36,801 bases of DNA from Gnetum montanum (GCA_015680685.1 MNCI01027134.1:1-36801); one strand, 5' to 3'; shown: positions 10,701-23,299, counted from the stretch's first letter. A program made the numbers and translations. Notes: generated by a model not told the origin, from the sequence alone.

Positions 10701-10889
10701 ATACTTGAATCAAATACTACAAGGTCACATCACCAGAAAATAACATGTTTAATATCTTTAAATTTATCTTGAGGAGTTCTTTAATTTAGAATCTTGGTAC
10801 TTACAATACAATGCTTTAGATAATGTTAGATTTACTAAAATTGAAGTGAATCCTTTCACCTTTTATTAAAGGAAGAATATATAAATATT

Positions 10890-11600
10890 TGGCACTAAGG
10901 ACCAATGTGCAATATCATTATTATGATCTAACATTGAACATGAAGGTGGTAAAAGATGGTCATGATGTTCAGCTTGAGAAATTAGGAGTATCACATCTTG
11001 TTGAATTTTTGGTGCTCAAAAGTGATGTAGTGGTAAATACTTTTATTTAGATCTATAATAGCTAGTTCATCTATCAATTTGAAAAGACTTGGCAATTATC
11101 CAAACTACAAAAGAGGTTTTTGTGGTTCTATTTTAAGATAGTAAAGAAAAATTATACCTTGAAGAAAAATATGATTCCTAAGCATCAATTATTGATAACT
11201 TACTTTTTCACAATGCTCCATCCATTGTTTTTTCTAGTTCAACATGGAAAATTTTTAGAAAATTAAAGCCTTGGTTATAATCAACTATTCAAGTTCATGA
11301 TCAAATAGTGCAATGGGATGAATTTTGTAAATGTAAGCTTAATGAAACATTTACAAGTTTAGCCCATGAATTAAAGAATCTTGATGCCATAATGTGATGA
11401 TACCAAAATGCAATGTCAAAGTGTCTACATGAAAAATTACTTGTGAGCATGTTTTTATTTCATAAGGGAATATTTACAAATGATAAGTATGTGTGTTGTG
11501 GAGTTTAGGCAAAAAAACATTAATCATTATTTATTCCATTGTCCTTAGGCTTGGTCTTTTTGAAATAAACTCATGTGCATTCATTAGTAGTTCTATTCAT
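10890..11600 (+). pseudogene. LINE retrotransposon 3' end (zf-RVT region)
   Basis: Near 11240-11340 a segment begins 'STWKIFRKLKPW' and resembles the part of plant L1-type LINE polyproteins downstream of RT. At 11455-11490 the reading 'FHKGIFTNDKY' corresponds to the conserved 'G.iPT...L' step. After a one-base frame change, 'INHYLFHCP.AWSF.NKL' (11519-11571) matches the histidine/cysteine zinc motif that ends these proteins (NHLFFHCPFA.. in relatives). Stops replace two residues. RT itself is not recognisable, so this is a 5'-truncated or heavily decayed copy. Confidence 0.6.
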
Positions 11601-12495
11601 GACTTTATTAATCAAATTCCTCAAAGTTGGAAGAAATGGAAGCAATGTTGAAATAAAATGTTTCCTACAACAATACTACATACAATGTGGGTATCATGAA
11701 ATAGGTGGTTTTTTCAACAAGAGAAGAGTAAACCTACTATACTTGCTAAACACTTCATTATTGATTATTCTATTATTGTAATACATCATGGTGATGTTGG
11801 CCTAGCTTAATACTTCACTTATTTTTGGTTTTTTTATTACTAAAATCTATAAGCTTTATGCCAAATATTTAAATCTTGCCCGTTACCCATATAAACTTTA
11901 ATTTTTCACCTATAAAAAATGATGTTAAGAAAATTTAAACAAAATGATACCAACATATCATTTTTAGTAAATTGAATCAAGTTAGGATTACCTTTCTAAA
12001 TTTTTTGAGAAAGGTTGTCATCTTCATCCCTCTCTTGAACAACTTCTTGAACTATAGAAGGAGATTCCATAAAAGCATTAAAGTTAAATAAAATTTTTTT
12101 TGACATCTCATCTTCTTTTTCTTATATTTGGATGAATTGATATACTAGAGAGACATTTTTCACACACCAATCTTTCTTTTATTAGTAGAAATATGTAACT
12201 TACTACCCACCTTTGAAAATCTTCTTTAATTTTGCATATCTTCTCAATGTCATCTACAAGTTGATTTATAAAAGCTAATATTGAATTCTTTAGTTCTTAT
12301 TTTTCTAAACTTATCTTTTTCCACTATTTCACACAATTTTTTTGAAGATGCCTCATTTTCTAGTTATGGTGAATTAAGGGAGGCCAAATCAATAACATGG
12401 TTTAGCATGGAAATATGTTCAACTTTGGTCAGTTCAAATCCAAAAATTTTGCTTATCAAAAAAAATTTTTAAAATAAATTTTTATGAATTCTCAA
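11601..12495. other. No gene recognised
   Basis: AT-rich sequence. It could include the 3' flank of the MULE/SWIM pseudogene that lies to the right on the minus strand. Short open frames at 11575-11781 and 12281-12472 have no recognisable domain and a composition like their surroundings. Confidence 0.4.
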
Positions 12496-12499
12496 GACC

Positions 12500-14130
12500 C
12501 TTAAAAATGATAACAAAGTTAATAGCATGCTTGCAAAGGTGACCTAAGCATGCCCATTTAACATGTAATATCATATTAATATATACTAGAGACAACATAC
12601 CAAACATCATTGTTACTGCTATTTTGACTTCTCACATGATATTTATCTTCATAACCAAACATTTCATAACAATCATAATTATTTATTTTCAAATATTTTT
12701 TCTAATAAAGTAAATTATCCTCCTAAACTTCATTTTTAATAAAATATCTCACTTCCTTCATTATACATGAATTCCAATAATGCAATTGAGCCCTTAATAA
12801 GCACTAAATAAGCCAATCCATCCTTCTATATGATGGTTTTGTATTATCATATAGATATTCTCTTTAAAAAACCATGTTATGACTTAATAGCATAATTGGT
12901 ATGTTGTTGTGTACAAGGAATATTTCAAAATGCCTTTGCCCACATATCTAACAATTATTAATTATGTTAGTTAAAAGACACATGATAAAATATTATAAAC
13001 AATCATTGTTATTGAATTACAAAATAAAAATTAAAACTTATAGAATTTATTATTCTTGATCCAGTGCACTTTAAGATAACCAATAAATGAGAACTAGTTC
13101 TTCTAGACTTCTATAAATGAATTTAATTGCAGTACCACATCTCTGTCATTTTCACATTAATGCATCATTTTGCATAGTCCTTCAAACATTGTAGTATGAA
13201 TTTCTTTATCCTTCACCTTTGCAAAAGTTTCTTCTTTGATGCTTGAGTGGCATTCCATGTGCATAAAAATATATGACAACCAATAATATTACTAAAAAAT
13301 GAAAATAGTAACAAATGTTTAAATAATTATAAAGGAAACTAAAAGCTAGAAACTAGAAGCTAAAATTTGTATTGCATCTAAAAATTATAATAAGAATAAT
13401 AGTTGTAAGAATTTTATCTAACAAATAAAAGTAAAAGTATTCATACTTACTTTATTTCTTCAATTTCAGCAATGGAATCATCCATTAAAAATGCATTCAC
13501 TTTCCATGTCTAATCAGTTTTTCAGCATGAGTCTCTTAGAATCTTTAGTCAAAACTGTATATGAATACTTTGATATTTAGAATAAATAATTCAGGGTAGT
13601 GCCACTGCCATGTAGTATGCATCAAAGACCATAATTTTATAAAATGTAAGTCCATATTTATTTTTATCAAAGGTTTCATCCATTTCTAAAATGATATTAT
13701 AAGATAAATCTATCGTTTTTTTGATGCATCCATGGTGTTTGAAGACCAATGGTTATTTCAGAGCCTTCATTACGATGATGATACAAGAAGAAGAAATATT
13801 TAAACTTTTCATACCATTACTAAACACTTTCAAAATCATTATCATGAAACTTATAACTTGGCTACATTCCTTTCTATATATATTTAAAATGTCCCTTATC
13901 AACAAAAACTTATCTCTCTTTGACATATACAAAAAATCTTGATTTGTTTACTTTTGCAAGAAGTCTAATATATTTATCTCATATATAATATCAATTGAAA
14001 TACCTTTACAAGATTTCTCTACTATTGAAGTTCTTAGTTCCTTTGATAGATACAAAATATGGTTTAATCTAAAAGCATTGTTATGACATAGTAAACTATG
14101 GCAAGGAGTAACATTTTGTCAATTTTTTCA
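12500..14130 (-). pseudogene. MULE-transposase / SWIM zinc-finger pseudogene, main body
   Basis: Reading the minus strand from 14.1 kb down, the domains appear in the order known for plant proteins with a MULE transposase core and C-terminal SWIM finger. They are: a 'LSKELRTSIVEKS' DNA-binding-side segment (about 14060); 'LQTPWM' (about 13740); the core start 'MDETFDKNKYGLTF' (13625-13680), where relatives have MD-T-FGTNKY; 'MVFDAYYMAVALP' (13595-13635); 'WKVNAFLMDDSIAEIEEIK' (about 13455-13510), where relatives have WKV-GFLIDDAAAEI; 'KVKDKEIHTTMFEGL' (about 13175-13225); 'MWAKAF.NIPC..Q.TNYAI' (about 12890-12950); and the SWIM end 'GHLCKHAINFVI' (12507-12545). Frames change several times and stops abound. 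The N-terminal exon lies at 24426-24691, across the Athila insertion. Confidence 0.78.
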
Positions 14131-14160
14131 TTAATTTTATAAAAAATGTATGTCAATTAA

Positions 14161-15034
14161 TGAGTAGCGAGGTACCCCTATGCCCAACCATATGAATCAC
14201 TAAGGTGTTCACATGCAATCTAGTCAAATTTTGTGGACCTATAGTTCTCTAGTGCACTAGTTCCTCTAAGAAGTGAGATGGACATTAAGAATGTTCTTTG
14301 TCTTCCCAACTACATCTGTGAAGCTTAAGGATATGGTTTAAGCATAATTGAGGCACATGATTTTTATCATTTTATGTTTTGTAAGTTTAATCACCTACAA
14401 CAATAATGAAAGGTAGAGTAATTTAGGATCTATTTTATCTACTACCTAGCTAGCCTAACACAAGTACCCATCCCACCTTCCTGGACACATCTTGAACACA
14501 TATAGCCTTGCTAAGTTACCAAACGTTAAGCTTTTCTAGGTTACCAAGTGCTACATGTATGCTTGAGGCGGTCATGCTTATATTCATTAACTAAAAATTA
14601 ATTTCTTAATTAAAGTGCATTCAAATAAATTATATGAGTATTAAATGCATTAAGGAAGCATTAATCTATTCTCAGTGCTACAAGGATGATTAAAAGGGTT
14701 CATTTTTATTCCTGTCACATTGTTTTGCTTAGGTACATTAGTGTTTGAACAAAGATATGCACACACTCAAAATATTGTTGCGGGCACTTAGAAAATATTC
14801 TAACTCTAGAGAAAACAAACTACAAGAGCTTTGCTACTTTATGCAAAAGACTATGAAAAATTCAACTAAAAACTTATGAAAACTATGAGCTTAAGCACTA
14901 TATTTATAGCCTAGAATATACCCCGTGATGTTGGATATTCAACATCACTTCCTAGGCTCCGACATTGGGTATTCAATGTCAAGGCTTCAATATCAGGTAC
15001 CTAATATTGGAGCTCATCAAAACATGATTTATCA
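14161..15034 (-). repeat. 3' LTR of the Athila-like element
   Basis: On the plus strand it starts TGAGTAGCGAGGTACCCC and ends AACATGATTTATCA. It is collinear with 23321-24200 and has many scattered substitutions, so the insertion is old. It contains a TATA-like box (14901-14908 as tatttata) and three dyads (14927-15013) that are described separately. Confidence 0.88.
14927..15013 (-). promoter_or_regulatory. Three inverted dyads upstream of the TATA box, 3' LTR copy
   Basis: GATGTTG-N6-CAACATC (14927-14946) and GACATTG-N6-CAATGTC (14961-14980) have perfect 7-bp arms. A third, longer dyad spans 14984-15013 (gcttcaatatc / aatattggagc, imperfect). The minus-strand TATA box lies about 20 bp further downstream (14908-14901). 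The arms differ between dyads yet stay self-complementary. Confidence 0.65.
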
Positions 15035-15048
15035 TATCCCCATGACTA
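15035..15048 (-). other. Weak polypurine tract of the Athila-like element
   Basis: On the minus strand the bases just before the 3' LTR read AGTCATGGGGATA. A G-rich purine run of this kind is expected at this place, but it is interrupted by pyrimidines, so the call rests mainly on position. Confidence 0.4.
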
Positions 15049-17085
15049 AATGAAAACTCGTCGTCGAGTGAAGAAGAGGAGGAAAAAGTTCCTTACAAAA
15101 ATATTGGGAAGGTATAGGATTATTGCTTGACATATAAACTAAGTTAGATGGAACAACAGACTTTGAGTGCCCAAGTGTACAGAGTTACAATCATTACAAA
15201 ATTTGGTGTTCATGATAAGAGAAGTGAACATCCTAGATAAAACTAACATCCAACACCTCTTGGTAGCTGAAGAGTGAGAGATAAGATCCAACGATCATGA
15301 ACGATCCTTTTCATATGGTACTGTTGCATCTTCCTTGGTGAAGATAGTCCTAATTCTAGTCCATGCTTCCCACTACAATCACAACAAAATTGTGAATTAG
15401 TATGCAATTTGTAACACATAGGTGGTAAGTACATTGTCTCGTCAGTGGTTACACTTGGCTAGGTTGTGATTGTGGTAGATTGATTCCTTTAGAAGTGTTA
15501 GTAGGAAGACTGACAAATAGGGTAAAATAGCTAAGAAATTTATTAAATTTGAAAAAGTTCTATACAAGGAAATATTCAAAGAGAGTGTAAGAATTCATAA
15601 CAATAAAAAGGAAACTTCACTAAAAAATGTTGTGAAGATGTGTACAATTGGATGTTATTGATGAGGTAAACAAAAGGATTTAATTGTAAGAGTATCTAAG
15701 GATAAAGAACTTAACCAACCTAATCAAAAGATATGCAAGTGGATCCTCCCCAAAGAAAGCACAAGCCTTTTATTGTCCTTGCATAACTTCAAACCAAGAA
15801 ATCTATGGGCCTTGTGGAGGATTAATGGTAGTGGAAGGTTAAGTACAAAAAACCTAGAAGAAACTACCTAGAAATTTCAACACATCAAAGCAGGACATCG
15901 AGCAAGAACATGAAACCAGCAATGAGGTGAAACATGGAAAGCATAGATTGATGAGAGAGAGTGGAATGGAGTTCTTGATTAAGGTCACATGGAGTCCCTT
16001 GTGAATTTTATGGTTAAATGACTTAATAAGATCCATCCTTAGTCTAGACCAAAACCAACCACATTCAATGACTTTGCATCATCATTCTAAGACCAGTCCT
16101 AGAGACACAAGAGTGCTTCCACAGAACAACCATCATTTCTTATTAGAAAAGAAAAGAGAAGTAAGAAGTGAGGAAGGACCTTAGTTAGAGGGGACCTTCA
16201 AGCATGGGTAACATGTCTTTCTAGTACCATAATTAGTGCACATAGCCCATTTATTTTGTCTAAGGGGTGTGCTTTGAATTCTCATTTTTTTTATTGTGAA
16301 ATGCGAAATAAACTATGATAAGACTTATTCAACTTCCTTTTATTGGTTGACATGGAATGGTAAGAGATCCATAAAAACACACATGCACCCAAGTAAGAAA
16401 AAAGGCACAAAGAATATCAAATCCCCTTGAAGTCACACCCTATTCAAACCTTTGAATCATTTCCAATTCTGGAAACTACCAAATTCATAAATTTATTATA
16501 GTTTTACTAATGAAAAAGGGACTACACCTTTCCAAAACAAGGAAAACCATAGAGTTTATGGATGGATGGATGTTGTGGACTCACTACCTATTGCATGAAA
16601 AAGAAACCATGTCCTAATTATCTGTAACAAAATTCAAAGCTAGAATTCAGACACCAACAATCAAATAACAACATAATACATACCACCATCAAGCAACAAA
16701 TTACCACTATGCCTAGCACTTATTAACAAAAAGTTAGAAAATCACACCAGAATAAAAGAAAATATAAAAGAAAGTGTAAAATATTCAAAAAATAACAAAT
16801 GTACTAATGATGTTGTAAAAAAATATTAGAAAAGATTAATAACATAAAAATAGAAAGATGTAAAATAAAGAATGTGTAAAAAAAAGTTGCAAAACAAAAA
16901 TGTGTAAAGCAAAAAGGGTGAAAAACCAAGGAGTCGCTTATATAATTAACATGGATGGCCATCTCCACAAAAATTGAGTTGAAGGAAGGAGATCTAAAAT
17001 ATTGAGTGTGGTTGTCCATCTGATGAGGCATTTGTTGTCTTTGTTGGCTTATGCTCGTGGAAATGTTTGACTTGTCGTATGTTGA
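15049..17085 (-). other. Post-integrase region of the Athila-like element, no domain recognised
   Basis: About 2 kb between integrase and 3' LTR. Athila-group elements often carry an extra envelope-like ORF here, but I could not find a membrane-anchored protein or any recognisable domain on either strand. The plus strand has low-stop stretches near 15700-16000; their translation resembles nothing I know. The part from 16740 to 16920 is A-rich low complexity (repeats of 'atgtgtaaa'). Confidence 0.45.
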
Positions 17086-17089
17086 CTAG

Positions 17090-18250
17090 TTGCTTCTTGT
17101 CTAGGCTTTTAGGTTTGTAGATCATCATGGCCCCTAAAGAAAAAGTTTCATAAATTATATGAGGTCCTTCCCACAATGTTTGAAACTTAGTTCATCAAAG
17201 TATGTGTGTGGGGTTCCAGTAGAGATCCTTATCTTTTGGTTGAAGTTTGACTTTTCTGATTTCAAGGTCATGGCACTTTTTGTTGTAGGCCTTGTGCAAC
17301 TCGCTAGATGATAGGGCCATCAATTGATTTTCATCTATTAAGTTGAGATTCATGGGTCTTTATTTTTGTGCTATACTCAAGTCAAGGTCGAGGTCATAGA
17401 TCATTGAAAGTGTATGAAGCTCGAATTAAATAGGAAGTGTTGGTAATTTTTCATACACAAGCTCATAGGGAGAGTAGCCTATAGGAAGTTTCCATGTTGT
17501 GCCGTAGGCCCAAAGGACATTGTTACGTTTTGTGCTCTAGTCTTTGCTTATGATTTTCTAATAGTTTTTATTAGAATCCTTATGATTTTCCTATTGGTAA
17601 CCTTAGCTTGACCATTGGCTTGGGGGTGGTAGGCTATTGTGAGTTTATTTTCAACCCTTAGGTGTTGCATGAGCTTTCAAAAAGTAGCACCTATAAAGTG
17701 AGTTCCATTATCAGAAATTAAAGCATGTGGCATACCAAAATAGTTTACAACATTTTGTTATACAAACCAAGTAGCAGTAGAAGATGTACAATCAGTGATG
17801 ATTGTTGCTTCTACCCATTTCATACAATAGTCAATAGTGCCTATGGTGTATGCCATTCCATTTGACATGGATGTGATGGAACCCATGAAAATAATGTGCT
17901 AGATGTTGAAGGGTTCCAATGGTTGATTGAATCCATTGTTGAGATCCCCCCATTTGACTAGTCATTCCACCATCTCATTGAAATTGTTCACAAGAGTAGA
18001 CATATTGATGAGCATCCTTGAAGCTTATTGGCCAATAGTACCCTGCCATCAAGACTTTAATGGCCATGTGTCTCCCAGCATAGTGGCCTCTACAAGGACC
18101 TTCATGAGCATCTTGGAGAACACATAGTTGATCAGCATTAGGGACACACCATCAAACCAGGCCATCGATGCACACCTTGTAAAGGTATCCATTGATCTCC
18201 ATGAAGCATCTTACCTAGTGAAGAAACTGTTGTTTCTTCTAGTGGTCTAA
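17090..18250 (-). pseudogene. Integrase remnant of the Athila-like element
   Basis: The zinc-binding N-terminus reads 'AHEGPCRGHYAGRHM' (about 18060-18105), then 'AGYYWPISFKDAHQY' and CEQF (about 17985), where CxxC is expected, so the last Cys is lost. In the core, the usual WGIDFMG appears as 'HIIFMGS' (about 17880-17900), so the first catalytic Asp is gone. 'IDYCMKWVEA' (about 17810-17840) and 'PHALISDNGTHF' (about 17690-17725) keep the second region. 'YHPQANGQAKVTNRKI' shows Lys where the catalytic Glu should be. The C-terminal end is 'GPHIIYETFSLGAM' (about 17115-17165). Stops separate the pieces. It is inactive. Confidence 0.85.
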
Positions 18251-18900
18251 TACTTGTGGCATCTCTTAGGTAAGAAGATAGGTGAGAATGCCATCATACC
18301 ATTTAGGCTCATTGGAAAATTATTCAATTATAGCCCTAGCAAAGAGGATTTCTTTAGAAAACATATTAGAAAGTGGGATTTCTTCCTCTTTATTGTCCCA
18401 TCGTAACCGAGGCAAGTGATCTAAACCCACATTCTTAGTGCCCTTTTGATCGGCCATTGTAAGATTGAATTCCTATAAGATCACCAACCATTGTATGACA
18501 TGGGGGCTTACCATTGGCTTGTTCATTAGGAAGAAGATGGAACTATGGTCCATGTGCACAAATACTTTATATCCAAGCACATAATGCTTGAACTTCTCTA
18601 GAGCAAAGACCACTACCATCAATTCTTTTTCTGTAGTAGTGTAGTTCAATTATTCATCCACAATGCTTTGACTAGCATAGTGGATGTAATATGGACATTT
18701 CTTATCATCCATCTATGTAAGCATAGCTTCCAAGGCATAATTTGATGTATCCATCATAACATGAAATAGCCTAGACTAGTTGGGATTGGAGCTTTTAGAA
18801 TTTTCTCTTTCAATTTTTGGAATGCTTATTTGCATTCTGTGGTCTAGAAAAATGAGCATCTTTCTTTGTTAGCTCCACCAACAATTTTGTGATCTTAGAT
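18251..18900 (-). pseudogene. RNase H remnant of the Athila-like element
   Basis: Minus-strand words in order: 'HYASQSIVDE.LNYTTTEKE' (about 18620-18680), 'LMVVVFALEKFKHYVLGYK' (about 18565-18620), 'VFVHMDHSSIFFLMNKP' (about 18515-18565) and 'KGTKNVGLDHLPRLRWDNKE' (about 18390-18450). These correspond to the gypsy RNase H core (YTTTEKELLAVVFAL-EKFR and GSENVVADHLSRL in relatives). The reading frame is largely kept between single stops. It is adjacent to RT upstream and integrase downstream. Confidence 0.85.
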
Positions 18901-19660
18901 AAATTCTCTATGAATCACTAGTAATGGCTAGTATGTCCAAAGAATGACCAAACATCTTTGATAGTTTCTGATTGGTGGGTTATTCCTTGGATGACCCTTA
19001 TTTTTTGAGGGTCAATCTCAATTCCTACTTGTGATATCCTATGCTCCAATACAATGCCTTCCTAGTCCATTGAATGACTCTTTTGCCAGTTAAGCCTGAG
19101 TTTTATCTCAACTCATCATTTTAGTACTTGTTCAAGGCAATCTAGGACTTACTCAAATGTAGCTCCATAGGTGGAAAATTCATCCATAAAGACTTTCACA
19201 CCACTACCAATTTATTATTGAAAAGTGCTTAGAATTAGGTGTTGGAATGTAGTAGGGACATTACACAGACCAAAGGCATCTTACAATATACAAGCGTTTC
19301 CCAAGGACTCATGAATGTTGTCTTGGATTGGTCCTCTAACATGATCTAGATTTGGTTATAGCCACTATAACCATCTAGGAAACTATAGTAGTAATGTTCA
19401 AATATTGTGTTTAATACCTAATCAATAAATGATAATGGAAAATGATGCTTGAATGTTGCCATTTTTAGTAGCCAAAAATAGATGCAAACCCACCACTTGC
19501 CACCTTTCTTGGGCATAATAACAAGTGGACTAATCCACTTACTATCCACAATGGGATAAATGAACCTTGCCTTGAGGAGTTGTTTAATTTCCTCTTTGAT
19601 GATCTGCTTCAATTGGGGTTCAATTACATGTGTGGCTACCTCTTTGGCTTCATGGTTGGA
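18901..19660 (-). pseudogene. Reverse transcriptase remnant of the Athila-like element
   Basis: RT begins with 'IKEEIKQLLKARFIYPI' and 'DSKWISPLVIMPKKGGKW' (19480-19612). Relatives have a longer insert after MPKKGG, so about 15-20 residues are missing. Then come 'FKHHFPLSFID' and 'SFLDGYSGYN' (about 19360-19390). The active site reads FMDE (19179-19190) where Athila elements have FMDD, so one catalytic Asp is changed to Glu. 'GHEYHKWE'-like thumb motifs are not clear. Stops occur at 19418 and further downstream. Confidence 0.85.
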
Positions 19661-20190
19661 TCAATGTAGATGTAATGCTAGCATATCCTAGGATCAATCC
19701 CTGTGAGTTTAGGATATGACTAGGCAAAGGTTGTTGACCATTGTTCAACCACATTTAATAGCATGTTTTTCTGTTCTAGAGCAAGATTTACATTGATTAT
19801 GACTAGCTTTCCATTTTTTAAGAAAACATATTCCATGTCAGCTAGTAGATTTTTTAGTTCAAGGGGCTCTTGCTTGAAATTTTTATGAATTTCCAACTCT
19901 CCCCAATAGGTATCATCATTTGCATCATTAGAGATTTGGTGATGAAGTTGCTCTAGTTCATCCATGCCTGTGACATATGTGCATGTTAGGCTCTCAGTTG
20001 GTTCGATGCAAAGTGTGCTGCTCTTAGAATCAGTGGTCAGCCACTAGGTGCCCTCCTATTTTGTCACTACTACATATAGAAATTTTTGAAATTTTACTTC
20101 TAGTGCACACTACTTGTATGCAGAGATGGATGCTCATTTCACTACCTAGAGTTTCTACACAAATTGCACCTTGTATTGCTATACATAATG
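19661..20190 (-). pseudogene. Protease-RT linker of the Athila-like element
   Basis: An 81-codon open stretch (19720-19965) contains 'LELKNLLADMEYVFLKNGKL', matching the 'LP..LKYAFLG' linker that precedes RT in Athila-type polyproteins. It includes the step 'PLELKNLLADMEYVFL' followed by an Asn/Val-rich stretch. It is in the expected order between protease and RT. The adjacent segment 20030-20227 is out of phase and carries no motif. Confidence 0.65.
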
Positions 20191-20560
20191 CATGAAACTC
20201 ACTTCTTCTTGATCTTCCTAAATGCATTTTCTCTGGATATTTCCAAGGAAAGATCTCTTATGCCCATTATTGCATTAGTGGTACTTAGCCATGCCCTTCC
20301 TATGATGATTGGGAAGTCCCCTTTGTAGTTCTCCACCTTGATTACTAAGAAATTAGCAAGATAAGACCACCCATAGATAGAGGTCACAATGTCTTCTACC
20401 AATCCCAATGGAACAATGATGGACTTGTATACCAATTCTAATCTAATATTTCTCTTCTTTAAAGAAGTTAGGTTCTAGGTAGTATACATCTCATGAGAAA
20501 TTAGATTGACACCAAAACTTGAGTCAAGAAGAGCTTTGCATAGTTCATTCCTAGCAAATA
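20191..20560 (-). pseudogene. Retropepsin (protease) remnant of the Athila-like element
   Basis: The active-site loop reads LLDSSFGVNLIS, with the triad Asp-Ser-Ser at 20517-20525 where Asp-Ser/Thr-Gly is required; the Gly codon has become Ser by one G-to-A change. Downstream, on the minus strand, are 'VPLGLVEDIV' and 'DFPIIIGRAWLSTTNAIM' (about 20255-20310), which match the ILGRPFL-T..A.I step of retropepsins. A frameshift lies between the two halves. It would have processed Gag-Pol but cannot be active. Confidence 0.8.
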
Positions 20561-23160
20561 AATAAGAGGACTCCTAGGATCAACTGATTTCCTGGGAAGG
20601 TTTCCAACATGGATCTAATCAGATACAACATTAGTAAGCATCACAATGTGGATCCTAGGTGATGTTTGGTTTGAAGGGGACTTAAAGGAATTTGATACAA
20701 AGGAAGATGGAGGAATAGGATTTTCAACCATAGGTGTATTTGAGGGCTTAGTTAGACTGCATAGTTGAAAAAAAAGATCTTTTCTTTGATTAAGTATCTG
20801 AACCACTCGGTTGATGAATCAGTTGTAGCTTAATGACCCTGGTAGCATTGCATTGTTGCAGTTGAGTTGGGAGTTCACCCTACATAGGTGGAATAGGTGG
20901 TAGCTATGTGGCTAGAGGAGGAAGATGTGTAGGAATAGGAGAAGAATAAGGGTAAATTCTTGCATGTGGAGAATGGGTTCGATAATAATCAGAAGTATGG
21001 CAGTAAGATTGGAAAGTAGAAATGTGACTAGAGGAGTCACGTGGAGATAGGAGTTGCTAAACATAATACCCATATGGATTAGGTTGTCTATAAGTGTAAT
21101 GCTGCCTTGGTCATGCTAGCATCCATTACTGTGGTTGCTACCACTATTGATATTGCTCGTATGGATGTGTTGGAGTTCCACTTGGATAATACCGTTATTA
21201 CTAGTGGAACTGCCTAGAATTCCCTTGAGAATAAGGTAATCTTTTGGGTGTTTTCCTTTGTGTGAGTTATGGATTGAAAGCGTACACCCTAGACTCCTAT
21301 AAGTATGACACTATGGAACAACATCCCTTAGGATGTTCATAGTAGTAGACATCACACACCCCCATCATCATGAATTTCACTATCTTCAATTTCTTCTATT
21401 GTAGCAGTCTTACCCTTACCTCCTTGATAAGCATGTTTAGCTTCATTGTGTCTCCTGTGCTCATGACCACTACTGCATTCTTTGGACTCTTTAGAAATTT
21501 TTAGGACAGCTTAAAATCTACTATCCATGTAGTCCCATAACTGATCAGCCTTGGCTATAATTTTAGATTGAAATGTTTGGAGTGGCAAGGCTTTTCTATT
21601 CACCACCTCATTAAGTGTTGAATCTTTCTCACTATCATAGAATCAAATCTCCCTATCGTGAATGGAAGGATCATAATTATACTCTTTTGCACTTTCTCAT
21701 TTTCTCAATTCACCTTCATCTTTAGCCACATGCTCAATCAATCTTTGGATTTGATGGGTGCTTAATTCTGATAGTCATCCTTGGGCTTAGACACCAACGG
21801 TTCTTCTTATTTTAGATCGAGGCCCATCTACAATGTGGCAAAGTTGATCCAGTTGAGAATAACCATGGCTAATACATCTATGCATTAAGGAATAATATTA
21901 GCTAATGGTGGCATCTAAGGGTTTATGTGTTCCCTATTTCCATCCTTGGATTTGCCTTTTCAAGTTGGACACTCTAAAGTATGTTTGATATTTATCATTA
22001 AACAATTCAAGCATTGTACTCCTTCATCTGATAGATTCCAGTTCTAAGGACTGATACCAGTTTTCTACTTTAATGAGTGTTTATGGAAACAACTTAAGTT
22101 TTTGCTACTCGTTCTCTATATTTTTCAAGGCACATGCATCTTAAAAATCTTGGAGATGGTTCTATGGATCTGAATTATATCCACCTTTAAATCAAGGGAT
22201 ATTGTTCATGTCTAACCTTTTGATCCAACTATCCTTCACATGCCTTGTTGGAACTCATACTGCCTCTATAATGTTTAACATAATTTGGATAGTAAGCAAA
22301 GGTTCATTGAGGCCTTGATTTTGATGTCTATGATGTCCTCTACTACCCCTTCATTCATGGTGTCGTGTCTCTCTTAAATGCTAGTGCCCTTCGTCTTGCC
22401 TTGCCTGATGGTATCTTCAATCATTTCAATCCCATGGGTCACCTTCATCACAGTTGTGCCCTCTATGGTTTTGATCAAAACTAGAAAAAGAAGAGGATGA
22501 TGATGACGGTGAAGAGGAAAGAGGACTAGCACCATCATGATGCTTGCTACCACATCTTTGATGATCACGACCATGATCATGATCTTGTTTCTTGTCCACA
22601 TCCCTACCTTGAATTGCCTCTTTGGATCCTTCTTTATCATTAGATCCATTCTTACCAAAACCAAGATTGTAAATTATGGATTGTAGGTTCTAGTTTTAAC
22701 CTCCTTCACTTCAGCCAAAGAGAGGAATTTTATTTAATGAAAGCCCCCCAGAGACACATTCTCCATCATGTTTTTGGTACACCAAGAATGGGAAATCATT
22801 AAATCCTTTTCCCTTCACAGATTCATAATGCTATTCTAATTGGTGATCCCTGAGACATTGTGCCTCAATGGAACAATAATCCCTAGCATCAATATCCTGC
22901 ACCACATACTCAGCATGAAGTCCTTGAAGAACCCATTGTATAAGCAGTTTTTGGAGCACTATAGGAATGGATCAATTGAGTGGCAACACAACGTTGCCCT
23001 CCATGTCATGCCAATGCAATTATTCATCCTAGTATAGGATGAAGTTGAAATTTGGTACATACTCATCAGGATGAGCATATACCACTCGATATTGCTAAGA
23101 CACTAGTATATGTACTCCATCAAACTTGGATAGAGAATCACTCCTATGAGAAGAAGACAT
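20561..23160 (-). pseudogene. Gag remnant of the Athila-like element
   Basis: An ATG at 23158-23160 opens a frame that runs about 475 bp with only four or five internal stops and begins 'SSSHRSDSLSKFDG'. Next is a His/Asp/Ser-rich stretch (22480-22660). A retrotransposon-gag-like region follows, with 'DSWIKRLDMNNIP.FKGG' and 'DP..HLQDF' (about 22120-22260). Further on, 'DREI.FYDSEKDSTLNEVVN' appears near 21600-21670. The C-terminal third (20820-21200) is Pro/Tyr/Gln-rich. No clear CCHC knuckle was found. It is translated from the same strand as protease and RT and directly upstream of them. Confidence 0.65.
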
Positions 23161-23299
23161 TTTATGTTAGAAAGATAAAAATATAGTATGCTTCTTAAAA
23201 TTGTTGTAGTAATCTTAAGATGTGATATGACTCTAAGGTTTGTTTCAACGATTTGAATAATTTTCACTAAGTCCTAGACAACACATGAAATAAGCAAAA

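Noticed and set aside
22374-22664. 96-codon open frame rich in Met, Val and Ile
   Set aside because: It is a frame-shifted reading of the His/Asp/Ser-rich part of the Athila gag on the same strand. The neighbouring frame gives the charged composition expected of gag.
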